Assembly (NCBI RefSeq): GCF_000380485.1
Contig: NZ_AQYG01000043.1
Coordinates: 46,519-110,518, forward strand
Origin: Jongsikchunia kroppenstedtii DSM 45133
Lineage (GTDB): Bacteria; Actinomycetota; Actinomycetes; Mycobacteriales; Mycobacteriaceae
DNA length: 64,000 nt
Direction: 5' to 3'
Shown here: positions 7,899-15,361 of the stretch, in pieces
Layout: the number at the start of each line of letters is the position of its first letter
Position numbering within the stretch: position 1 is the stretch's first letter
Notes under the pieces: generated by a model
What the model was told of the DNA's origin: nothing
Seen by the model: the letters and a program-made list of their open reading frames with translations, nothing else
Database searches by the model: none
Translations under genes and position numbers: made by a program

Positions 7899-8507
7899 AT
7901 GCCGCCGACGCAGCGACGTCCTACTGATGACGAGTTGCTCGATGCTGCAATGGCCGCGTTCGCCGAACACGGCTTCGCCAACGCGGGGATGAGTCAGATC
8001 GCCGAGGACGCCGGGTCGACCAAGCCGACTCTGTACGCGCATTTCGGCTCGAAAGAGAACTTGTTCAATCGCGTCGTTCAGCGTGAATTGACGCGAATCG
8101 TGACTGACATTCTTCCGCGATATGACGAGGTCGGTGATCAGGGCATCGAGGAGAGCGTCGATACCCTGATCACCGTCGGCATGAACTACATATCTGCCAA
8201 TCCGCAGGCGCGGCAACTGATTCGGGTGTCAATTGAAGCGTCGGCCGATCCGATGCTCTCCCAGTTCCTGGCGATCAACGAGATCTTCACCGCGAAGGTC
8301 GCCGAGTTGGTCGAGCGGCATCTCGAAACCATTGATGCCAAGATCACGTCGGGCAATCCGCGGGCGATCGCCGCCACGATCGTCGGATCGGGCATCGCTC
8401 TGGCGCATCACATGCTCGTGCACGGCGACGACGACTTCGAGCGACTGGCGCGCATGCTCTCCACGTTCTTGAGCGGCGGGCTGCAGGCGTTGACGCACCG
8501 ACGCTGA
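7899..8507 (+). CDS. TetR-family transcriptional regulator
   Basis: 202-residue one-component repressor. The N-terminal helix-turn-helix spans about residues 8-55, with the typical AFAEHGFANAGMSQIAEDAGSTKPTLYAHFGSKENLF pattern of the family (split here across the two helices). The C-terminal domain, from about 75, is an all-helical ligand pocket ending in a run of hydrophobic residues. The purine-rich stretch AAGGGG precedes the ATG. Divergent orientation to the serine hydrolase and the shared palindrome suggest that it controls that gene and itself. The ligand is unknown, perhaps an ester or acid linked to the hydrolase. Confidence 0.92.
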   Translation: MPPTQRRPTDDELLDAAMAAFAEHGFANAGMSQIAEDAGSTKPTLYAHFGSKENLFNRVVQRELTRIVTDILPRYDEVGDQGIEESVDTLITVGMNYISANPQARQLIRVSIEASADPMLSQFLAINEIFTAKVAELVERHLETIDAKITSGNPRAIAATIVGSGIALAHHMLVHGDDDFERLARMLSTFLSGGLQALTHRR

Positions 8508-8520
8508 CGACGCCAGCGTC
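8500..8520. terminator. Short hairpin at the TetR 3' end
   Basis: GACGCTG and CAGCGTC pair over 7 bp around a 7-nt loop, overlapping the TetR stop codon. It lies in the convergent gap with the Pro-rich membrane protein gene. Weak candidate. Confidence 0.3.
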
Positions 8521-8550
8521 CGGAATACCCTCGTCCGGTGGCTTGTCGGG

Positions 8551-9591
8551 TTAGGCCGCCTGGTTGATCTTCTCGCGCTGCGCGTTGAACATCTTCACCA
8601 GGTCCGCGTTGACCGACGGCTCCAGCGACTTGCCGCTCGAGCCGACCATGAACGACATTCCGCGGGCCGTCCCGAACAACATGCGCGCGTGATAGGTGGC
8701 GCCGCTGTCGCTCTCCTTCGACGTCACCTCGATACCCAGGTAGTCGCCGTCGACGCCGCTGGCGGACAGCCTCTTCGTAGTCATCTGGTAGCTGTACGTC
8801 GACGTCCGGCCGCTGAGGTTTATCGACATCGTGTTCGTGAAGGTCCGGCACGTCGTCAACAGCTTGTCGAAGTCGGCGAAGATCGGATCGGTCGCCTTCT
8901 CGACCGCCGCACGATAGGTAGTCGGCGAGTCGGAGTCACCGCTCTGATCGGTCAGTACCGCCGAGGCCTGGTCGGCGGTGTCGGCCTGCGATCGCCCAGG
9001 CTGCCCGATGGCCTCGCATTCGCTGGGATCGTAGGACTCTTTGATGTCCTCGTCGGTCCGGTGGCGCGACGACGTGGCGGAGCTGGGATCGCTGCTGCTG
9101 ATACGGAATCGGCCATCGCTCACGGTCGGGAATTCCGACTGCCCGATGACGAGCTCCCGCGCTTTCGCCGACGGCATCGGTTTACCGTCGCCGTCACTGC
9201 CGAAAACGCCGCCCGCCCACATGCCGACGACCGCGGCGACCACGATGACGACGACGGCGACGCCGGCGCCGATCAGCCACTTGGTCTTACCGTCGGGCGG
9301 CGGCTGGTTCGGGGGATATCCGGGGTATCCGCCTGGCGCGGGCGGCATTCCGGGCGGCGGACCACCGAAGCCTCCTGCCGGGTACCCGGGCTGCTGCGGC
9401 GGGACCGCGGGGAACTGCTGGCTCGGGAACGGTTGGCCGGGCAACGGGGGCTGCCCGGGGTAGGGCTGCTGACCTGCCCACGGCTGCTGGCCGGGCCACG
9501 GCTGATCCGGATACGCCCCGGCCGGTTGCTGGCCGCCCGGTTGTTGCCCACCGGGGAACGGTTGCGGGTTCGGGTCGTCGGGGTTGCCCAC
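8551..9591 (-). CDS. Pro/Gln/Gly-rich single-pass membrane protein with PknH-sensor-like exterior
   Basis: 346 residues in three parts. A disordered cytoplasmic tail of about 100 residues is built from PGQQP-like repeats. One membrane helix lies at about 105-128, and an extracellular domain of about 215 residues carries two cysteines. The exterior resembles the PknH-type extracellular/DUF5642-like domains of mycobacterial cell-envelope proteins; this is a judgement by pattern, not a search. GTG start at 9591 with AAGGA 5 nt upstream. It is the second gene of a tandem pair: the upstream gene at 9617-10705 shares domain order and motifs such as EFPT/DFPT, DxxL..C and the NAQREKI/NKQRQKI ending. 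Confidence 0.75.
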   Translation of the reverse strand: MGNPDDPNPQPFPGGQQPGGQQPAGAYPDQPWPGQQPWAGQQPYPGQPPLPGQPFPSQQFPAVPPQQPGYPAGGFGGPPPGMPPAPGGYPGYPPNQPPPDGKTKWLIGAGVAVVVIVVAAVVGMWAGGVFGSDGDGKPMPSAKARELVIGQSEFPTVSDGRFRISSSDPSSATSSRHRTDEDIKESYDPSECEAIGQPGRSQADTADQASAVLTDQSGDSDSPTTYRAAVEKATDPIFADFDKLLTTCRTFTNTMSINLSGRTSTYSYQMTTKRLSASGVDGDYLGIEVTSKESDSGATYHARMLFGTARGMSFMVGSSGKSLEPSVNADLVKMFNAQREKINQAA

Positions 9592-9616
9592 GGCCGTCCT
9601 TCCGGGTTCGGATGCG

Positions 9617-10705
9617 TTACTTGGCGTCGAGGATCTTCTGGCGCTGCTTGTTCAGCATCGACACGAGGTTCGCGTCGGCGTCGGAACCGATGTCGGCGCT
9701 GCCCTCCGAGGTCATCGTCTGGTAGACCGTCGAGTACGAGACGCTGCGATCGACGGCGAGCAGGATGTGCATCTTCGCGTTGATCGCGATGTCCGACGAC
9801 GATTCGGCCGACCGCATGGTCATGTCCATCTCGACGCCCTTGTAGTCCCCGGCGACGCCGTCGACCTTCAGCGGCTTCATGGTGACGTCACCGTTGATCT
9901 CGACGTCGTCGGTGTTCATCTTGATGCTGAACGAGCTGCAGCTGGACATGATCTGGTCGAAGTTCGTCGTGTAGTCGGGGTCGATCGTCTTCTTGACCTC
10001 GGCGGTGTAGTTGCGGCTGTTGAGACCCGACGAGCTGCTGTCGTCGGCGTCGAGCTCGGCCGAATACTGATCGACCGATGGGTCATCGCTCTTGCCGCCC
10101 GCGATCAGCTCCTGGCACTTGGGGTTGTCGGAGACGATGTCCGACGACGAGCTGTCGGTATCGGAGCTGTCGGTGTCGAACTCGCCGCCGCTCAGGGTCG
10201 GGAAGTCGCTCTGGGTGAGCACGAGTTCCTTGGCCGACGCGGCGGGCGGGGGCGACTGCTTCTTGGACTTGCTGTCACTGCCGCTCAGCGTGATGCCGAG
10301 GACGACGGCGATCACGGCGATGATCGCGACGGCGGCGATACCGCCGCCGATCCAGAGCTTCTTGTTGCCCCCGCTCGGCGGCTGTCCGCCGGGCTGGCCC
10401 GGATATCCACCCGGGGCGGGCGGCATCCCGGGCGGCGGCGTCGCACCGCCGAACCCGGCGGCCGGGTATCCGGGCTGCTGCGGCGCACCCGGGTAGGGCT
10501 GGCCCGGGTACGGCTGACCGGCATAGGGCTGCTGACCCGGCCACGGCTGGCCGGGGATCGGCTGGCCCGGCTGCGAAGCGGGTGGCTGTTGGCCGAACGG
10601 CTGCTGTCCGGGTTGCGCCTGCGGCGGCACGAACTGTGTGGGCTCCTCGCCGGAGCCCTCCGGATTCTGCGGCTGCTGCTGTGTCGGATCGAACGGATTG
10701 CTCAC
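9617..10705 (-). CDS. Paralogous Pro-rich single-pass membrane protein
   Basis: 362 residues, same plan as its downstream neighbour. A Pro/Gln/Gly-rich tail of about 112 residues is followed by one membrane helix at 117-140 and an exterior domain with Ser/Asp-rich linkers and two cysteines (NPKCQEL and MSSCSSF). The GTG at 10705 follows AAAGG. Only 25 bp separate it from the paralogue, so the two are co-transcribed and look like a tandem duplication that has since diverged. The exterior domain resembles PknH-type ligand-binding domains, but no kinase is attached. A role in envelope sensing or lipid binding is possible but unproven. Confidence 0.75.
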   Translation of the reverse strand: MSNPFDPTQQQPQNPEGSGEEPTQFVPPQAQPGQQPFGQQPPASQPGQPIPGQPWPGQQPYAGQPYPGQPYPGAPQQPGYPAAGFGGATPPPGMPPAPGGYPGQPGGQPPSGGNKKLWIGGGIAAVAIIAVIAVVLGITLSGSDSKSKKQSPPPAASAKELVLTQSDFPTLSGGEFDTDSSDTDSSSSDIVSDNPKCQELIAGGKSDDPSVDQYSAELDADDSSSSGLNSRNYTAEVKKTIDPDYTTNFDQIMSSCSSFSIKMNTDDVEINGDVTMKPLKVDGVAGDYKGVEMDMTMRSAESSSDIAINAKMHILLAVDRSVSYSTVYQTMTSEGSADIGSDADANLVSMLNKQRQKILDAK

Positions 10706-10856
10706 GGTTCGGCCTTTCGGGTGACCTTGATGGACGGCGGGTCGACGGACTCAAGGATTTGATCCTCGCATAACGCCCACCGGCCGCGCCCTGCTTGTCA
10801 TCAGATGATCGACACCGGTCCGGCGCGTGCGACCGGAGTCGGTGCGCGATAGCGCC

Positions 10857-10862
10857 TACGCT
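10857..10862 (+). promoter_or_regulatory. TACGCT -10 hexamer, leaderless type
   Basis: Ends exactly 6 nt before the GTG at 10869, which supports that start over longer frames. Confidence 0.45.
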
Positions 10863-10868
10863 GGCGCC

Positions 10869-11351
10869 GTGTCGAAGAAGCAGGGACAGATCTACGGCGA
10901 CGGCGCCTTCCAGTTGTACGGCCGCAAACGAGCCGAGCGCCTGGGCGGGCTGCTCGCCGATCTGCTGGATCGCGATGACGTCACCTGTTTCGGTCACGAC
11001 TGGTCCGGCGTCGTGTATTTCGCTGTCGCCGAGGACGAGTCGGACACGGTATTCGCGTTCGACGTCCCCAGTGGCGAGGTCGGGGACATCTGTTCCCTCG
11101 ATGAGTTCAACGACGACCTGACGTCGGGCGGCATCGTGGACTTCGTCGGCGGCGACGGATTCGACCAGTGGCGCGCCGCCACCGGCATCACCGAGCTGGC
11201 GATGGGCACCTTCGTGCCGACCGTCGACTACGTCTTCGCCGGCGGCGATCCGGCGCAGCGCGCCACCGAGCCGACCGACCTCTACGACTACCTGCTGGTG
11301 GCCGCGGCGGAGCTGGCGGCGCGCGCCGAGGCCGAGGACGAGACCGAATAG
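10869..11351 (+). CDS. Small acidic cytoplasmic protein, unknown function
   Basis: 160 residues, strongly acidic, no signal peptide or membrane segment. I do not recognise a family with confidence. The N-terminus (SKKQGQIYGDGAFQLYG) is basic; the middle contains a DICSLDEFNDDL segment; and the end has TDLYDYLLVAAAELAARAEAEDE, a likely terminal helix. The overall feel resembles small SMI1/DUF1851-like proteins, but this is weak. A leaderless promoter hexamer fixes the start at GTG 10869. It stands alone, divergent from the Pro-rich pair and convergent with pgi. Confidence 0.7.
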   Translation: MSKKQGQIYGDGAFQLYGRKRAERLGGLLADLLDRDDVTCFGHDWSGVVYFAVAEDESDTVFAFDVPSGEVGDICSLDEFNDDLTSGGIVDFVGGDGFDQWRAATGITELAMGTFVPTVDYVFAGGDPAQRATEPTDLYDYLLVAAAELAARAEAEDETE

Positions 11352-11379
11352 CCGACCGCGCCCCGGCCGGGCCGGAGAG

Positions 11380-13071
11380 CTACTCCGCGCGGCCGCGCTG
11401 CCCGCGGTACCAGCGCACCATCCGGTCGGTCGACGAATCCGACTGCTCGGCAGGCGGTTCGGCGGAGGTGATGACCGATAGCAGGCGCTTGGCCTGCTCC
11501 TTGCCGAGTTCGACGCCGAACTGGTCGAAGCTGTTGATATCCCACACGGCGCCCTCGACGAACACCTCGTGCTCGTAGAGCGCGATCAGCTGGCCGAGGA
11601 CGGACGGGGTGAGCTTGGGCGCCAGGATCGAGGTGGTCGGCCGGTTGCCGGGCATCACCTTGTGCGCCACGACCTTGCTGTCGACACCGTCGGCCGCGAC
11701 CTCGTCGGCGGTCTTGCCGAATGCCAGCACCGCGGTCTGTGCGAAGAAGTTGGCCATCAGCAGGTCGTGCATGCTGGTGCCGTCATCGGTGATCAGATCC
11801 GCAGTGGGCGAGGCGAATCCGATGAAGTCGGCCGGAATCATCCGGGTGCCCTGGTGCAGCAGCTGGTAGAACGCGTGCTGTCCGTTGGTCCCCGGCTCGC
11901 CCCAGAAGATCTCGCCGGTGTCGGCGGTGACGTGATGCCCGTTCACCGTCACCGACTTGCCGTTGGACTCCATCGTCAGCTGCTGCAGATAGGCCGGGAA
12001 CCGCGCCATGTCATTGGAGTACGGCAGCACCGCGCGGGTCTGCGCATCCCAGAAGTTCGAGTACCAGAGGCTGATCAGGCCGAGTATCACCGGCGCGTTG
12101 CGATGCAGCGGCGCCGTCCGGAAATGCCGGTCGATCACGTTGAATCCGTGGAGGAAGTCGGCGAACTGCTCGCGACCGATCGCGCACATCACCGACAGTC
12201 CGATCGCCGAATCGACCGAGTACCGGCCGCCGACCCAGTCCCAGAAGCCGAACATGTTGGCGGTGTCGATGCCGAATTCGGTCACCTTCTCGGCGTTGGT
12301 GCTCACGGCCACAAAGTGTTTCGCGACCGCGTCGGCGGTCGCCGCGGAGTCGTCCGTGACGCCCAGTTCGCCCAGCAGCCAGTCGCGCGCCGCCGTCGCG
12401 TTGACGATCGTCTCCAGGGTGGTGAACGTCTTGGAGGCGACGATGAACAGCGTCGTCTCGGCATCCAGCTGGTCGAAGGTGGCGAGCAGGTCGGCCGGGT
12501 CGACGTTGGAGACGAAGTGGCAGCGGATATCGGGGTCGGCATACACGCGCAGTGCCCGGTAGACCATCTCCGGGCCGAGGTCGCTGCCACCGATCCCGAT
12601 GTTCACGACGTCGCGGATCTTCTTGCCGGTGTGCCCGGTCCAGGCGCCGCTGCGCACGCGGTCGGTGAAGTCGCCCATCGCGTCCAGGACCTCGTGGACG
12701 TCGTGAACGATGTCCTGCCCGTCGACCTTCAGCGTCGCGTCGGTCGGTAGCCGGAGAGCGGTGTGCAGCACCGCGCGGTCCTCGGACGTATTGATGTGCT
12801 CGCCCCAGAACATGGCGTCGCGCTTGTCCTCGAGGCCGACCTCGCGGGCGAGCTGCAGCAGCAGTTCGATGGTGTCGCGGAGCACGCGGTGCTTGGAGTA
12901 GTCGATATGCAGATCGCCGACCTCGATCACCATGTCATCGCCGCGCTGCGGATCGACCGCGAAGACCTCACGCAGGTGCATTGCGTACAGGTGCGGCTGT
13001 TGAGCCGAAAGTTCCTGCCACGCGTGTGTTCCGGTGATGTCGAACTCGGGATCGTTCCGATCGGCAGTCAT
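11380..13071 (-). CDS. pgi: Glucose-6-phosphate isomerase
   Basis: Cytoplasmic enzyme that interconverts glucose 6-phosphate and fructose 6-phosphate in glycolysis and gluconeogenesis. The 563 residues show all family marks: [11 protein letters not shown] around 155-165, the [11 protein letters not shown] phosphate-binding stretch around 225, signature [16 protein letters not shown], the catalytic Glu in MESNGKSV, the catalytic His region LHQGTRMIP, and the C-terminal signature [10 protein letters not shown]. It lies 14 bp after the chorismate mutase gene on the same strand, so the two are probably co-transcribed. A CAGTCA/TGACTG palindrome covers the start codon. Confidence 0.98.
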   Translation of the reverse strand: MTADRNDPEFDITGTHAWQELSAQQPHLYAMHLREVFAVDPQRGDDMVIEVGDLHIDYSKHRVLRDTIELLLQLAREVGLEDKRDAMFWGEHINTSEDRAVLHTALRLPTDATLKVDGQDIVHDVHEVLDAMGDFTDRVRSGAWTGHTGKKIRDVVNIGIGGSDLGPEMVYRALRVYADPDIRCHFVSNVDPADLLATFDQLDAETTLFIVASKTFTTLETIVNATAARDWLLGELGVTDDSAATADAVAKHFVAVSTNAEKVTEFGIDTANMFGFWDWVGGRYSVDSAIGLSVMCAIGREQFADFLHGFNVIDRHFRTAPLHRNAPVILGLISLWYSNFWDAQTRAVLPYSNDMARFPAYLQQLTMESNGKSVTVNGHHVTADTGEIFWGEPGTNGQHAFYQLLHQGTRMIPADFIGFASPTADLITDDGTSMHDLLMANFFAQTAVLAFGKTADEVAADGVDSKVVAHKVMPGNRPTTSILAPKLTPSVLGQLIALYEHEVFVEGAVWDINSFDQFGVELGKEQAKRLLSVITSAEPPAEQSDSSTDRMVRWYRGQRGRAE

Positions 13072-13078
13072 GTGACTG
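13065..13078. promoter_or_regulatory. Palindrome over the pgi start codon
   Basis: CAGTCA-TG-TGACTG includes the ATG of pgi. It could be a small operator or an RNA hairpin limiting ribosome access; no partner is known. Confidence 0.25.
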
Positions 13079-13085
13079 ACATTAC

Positions 13086-13382
13086 TTAGCGCCCCAGCGG
13101 CCCGCGACCCAGCCTCAACAACAGCATCGCCAGCGTGTGGCCTTCCTGGCCGAGCTCACTGAATCGCTGCAGGACGGCCATCTCGCGGCTGTGCACCAGC
13201 TTGGGCCCGCCCGACGCCATCCGCGTCCTGCCGACCTTCTTCGACACCGCGGTGCGCCGCTTGATCGCGGCCAGGATGATCGCGTCCAGCCGATCGATCT
13301 CCAGACGCAGCTCGTCGATGCTTTCCGGCAGCTCGTCGACATCCGAGCCGAGGTTGTAGGCGGTCTCGATCTCCTTGCTCAC
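13086..13382 (-). CDS. AroQ-type chorismate mutase (Rv0948c-like)
   Basis: 98-residue all-helical enzyme converting chorismate to prephenate for Phe/Tyr synthesis. The AroQ core is visible: [22 protein letters not shown], then [11 protein letters not shown] and a VHSREM segment, with catalytic Arg/Lys residues. The ending RLGRGPLGR matches the tail that in M. tuberculosis responds to binding of DAHP synthase, so the same activation by complex formation is expected here (inference). The start is placed at GTG 13382, because TAAACT ends 7 nt upstream; a longer in-frame ATG at 13406 is possible. pgi follows 14 bp downstream. Confidence 0.93.
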   Translation of the reverse strand: MSKEIETAYNLGSDVDELPESIDELRLEIDRLDAIILAAIKRRTAVSKKVGRTRMASGGPKLVHSREMAVLQRFSELGQEGHTLAMLLLRLGRGPLGR

Positions 13383-13389
13383 GGCCAAG

Positions 13390-13395
13390 AGTTTA
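13390..13395 (-). promoter_or_regulatory. TAAACT -10 hexamer for chorismate mutase
   Basis: On the minus strand it ends 7 nt before GTG 13382. It is back to back with a second leaderless-type hexamer serving the divergent gene at 13450, only 43 bp away. Confidence 0.5.
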
Positions 13396-13437
13396 CGGGT
13401 CGGCACGAGGCCGCGGTCGCCGTCTCGGCCTGCGTGA

Positions 13438-13443
13438 CAGACT
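13438..13443 (+). promoter_or_regulatory. CAGACT -10-like hexamer
   Basis: Third occurrence of the TGACAGACTGGC string; it ends 6 nt before the ATG at 13450. Confidence 0.45.
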
Positions 13444-13449
13444 GGCCCG

Positions 13450-15303
13450 ATGCTGCGCCCGATCCTGACGCGCTGGTCCGGTCCGAACCTGGCCGCGGTC
13501 GCGGTGATCGCGACCGTCGTGGCGCTCGGGGTGCGGGTGGAGGTGCTGGCGTCCGGGGGCTTTTACTGGGACGACCTGATCCTCTTCGGCCGCGCGGGTA
13601 CGCATTCGCTGTGGTCGTGGGATCTGCTGGCCTACGACCACGACGGACATTTCATGCCGTTGGCGTTCTGGACGGCGGCGCTCGTCACCACTATCGCGCC
13701 GATGTCGTGGCCGGCCGCGGCCGTCAGCATCGTGGTGCTGCAGGCGCTGGCGGCCTGGGGCGTCTGGCGCGGCCTGCGGGCGCTCTGCGACGGCGCGCCG
13801 GGTGCCGAGCGAGCCGACCGGTCGACACCCTGGGTGCTGGCTCCATTCGTTCTCTACCTGTTCTCGACGCTGACGGTGCCCGCCGACGCCTGGTGGGCGG
13901 CCGCGCTCAATACGTTGCCGATGCAGGCGGCCGCCGGTGCGATCGTCGCCGATGCGATCGCGCTGTGCCGCACCGATGACCCGCGCCGCCGCCGAATCCT
14001 GATCGTCCGATCGGCGGTGTTCTTCGTGCTGGCGCTGGGATTCTTCGAGAAGTCCCTGGCCATCTTGCCGATCGCCCTGGTGGCCGTGGCGCTGTGGCAG
14101 CACAGCCGGTTGGTCGGCGCCGGCGCCGGCGCGCGGCGACCGGTGCGGGGCCTCGCCGCGGCTTGGAAAGGCGCTGCGGGCCTGTGGCTTTCCATGATCG
14201 CGATCGCGCTCTGCTGGATTCTCGCCTATCTGGCCGTGGTGGCCGACCGGCCCGGCGGGCACCAGCTGCGGCAGACCTGGCTGCTGGTGTGGCGTTCGTT
14301 GAACCAGGGGATCGCCGCGGCATCGGTCGGCGGACCGTTGCGCTGGCTGTCCGGGTGGGGACAGACGCCGCCCGTGGCCCTCCCGGCGACGTGGCTGCTC
14401 GTCATCGGATGGTTGGTGATCGCCGCGATCGCGTTGTGGGCGTGGCGGACTCGGGTCGACGCGATCCTGCCGCTGATCGCGGTGGCCGGCTACGTGGTCG
14501 GCGCTCAGGTGGTGGTGCTGTGGCAGCGCAGTTCAGCGGGGACCGTGCTCGAGCTGGCGCAGACCTACCGGTATCTGCCGGACAGTGCCCTGGTGTGCGC
14601 GTTCGGTCTGGCGCTGATCATCGCCGCTCCGCGCCGTTCGGGAACCGCGACCCCGCGCCGCGCGACACAGCTGGCCGTGGGGGTGGCGGTCGCGCTCGCG
14701 GTGATCGCATCGGTGGCGTCGACCGCGCGGTTCGGCGATGCCTGGCATCAGCAGGGCACGCAGCAGTATCTGAATACCGCTCGGAAGTCCTTGGCGGACA
14801 AACGGGATGCCCGAATGATCGACCAACCCGTGCCAGCGCTGGTGCTGGCCCCGCTGGCCTACCCGAACAACCTCGCGTCGCACGTCTTCGCCGCGTTGCC
14901 GGACCGGCCGGAATTCGGGCGGTGGACCGATGAGCTCTGGTACCTCGACGACCACGGCCGGATCGACCCCGGCGCGATCTACCCGGTCCGGCAGGCCGCG
15001 GCCCTGGGCGGGTCGTGCCGCGATCCGGAGGTGGCGGGCCCGGTCCGGCGCCGGCTCGACGGCCCCTTGCTCGCGCTGACCTGGGTCGCCCAGATCCCGT
15101 ACTGCGCCGATGGGGCCGGGGAGGTCGCGGTCGGAGCGGTCGGCGGTCCGCCGGTGGTGGCTCCCGTGCAACCGGGCCTGCACGTCCTTTACGTCCAGTT
15201 CGACGGCGGCGGTCTGGACCTGCAGATCGCACCGCGGACGCCGGGACTGCGGTTGCATCTGGGCACGATCGCGATCGGCTCCGGCGTCGGTCCGCGATTG
15301 TGA
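13450..15303 (+). CDS. Multi-pass membrane protein, possibly GT-C-type glycosyltransferase
   Basis: 617 residues with roughly ten membrane helices in the first 430, followed by a soluble exported domain of about 185 residues with two cysteines. The first helix ends at about 30 and leads directly into GGFYWDDLILFG, an acidic pair (Asp41, Asp42) in the first external loop. GT-C glycosyltransferases place their catalytic acid there, so a polyprenyl-phosphate-sugar-dependent transferase of the cell envelope is a reasonable guess. No family signature was recognised, and confidence in function is low. It lies between chorismate mutase (divergent) and the helicase gene, 58 bp downstream. Confidence 0.7.
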   Translation: MLRPILTRWSGPNLAAVAVIATVVALGVRVEVLASGGFYWDDLILFGRAGTHSLWSWDLLAYDHDGHFMPLAFWTAALVTTIAPMSWPAAAVSIVVLQALAAWGVWRGLRALCDGAPGAERADRSTPWVLAPFVLYLFSTLTVPADAWWAAALNTLPMQAAAGAIVADAIALCRTDDPRRRRILIVRSAVFFVLALGFFEKSLAILPIALVAVALWQHSRLVGAGAGARRPVRGLAAAWKGAAGLWLSMIAIALCWILAYLAVVADRPGGHQLRQTWLLVWRSLNQGIAAASVGGPLRWLSGWGQTPPVALPATWLLVIGWLVIAAIALWAWRTRVDAILPLIAVAGYVVGAQVVVLWQRSSAGTVLELAQTYRYLPDSALVCAFGLALIIAAPRRSGTATPRRATQLAVGVAVALAVIASVASTARFGDAWHQQGTQQYLNTARKSLADKRDARMIDQPVPALVLAPLAYPNNLASHVFAALPDRPEFGRWTDELWYLDDHGRIDPGAIYPVRQAAALGGSCRDPEVAGPVRRRLDGPLLALTWVAQIPYCADGAGEVAVGAVGGPPVVAPVQPGLHVLYVQFDGGGLDLQIAPRTPGLRLHLGTIAIGSGVGPRL

Positions 15304-15346
15304 TCGCGCGGGTGTTTCCGTCCGCCGGCCTGTCCGACGGAGCGGG

Positions 15347-15352
15347 TAGCGT
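15347..15352 (+). promoter_or_regulatory. TAGCGT -10 hexamer for the helicase gene
   Basis: Ends 9 nt before the ATG at 15362, giving at most a very short leader. Confidence 0.4.
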
Positions 15353-15361
15353 AGTCAGACG

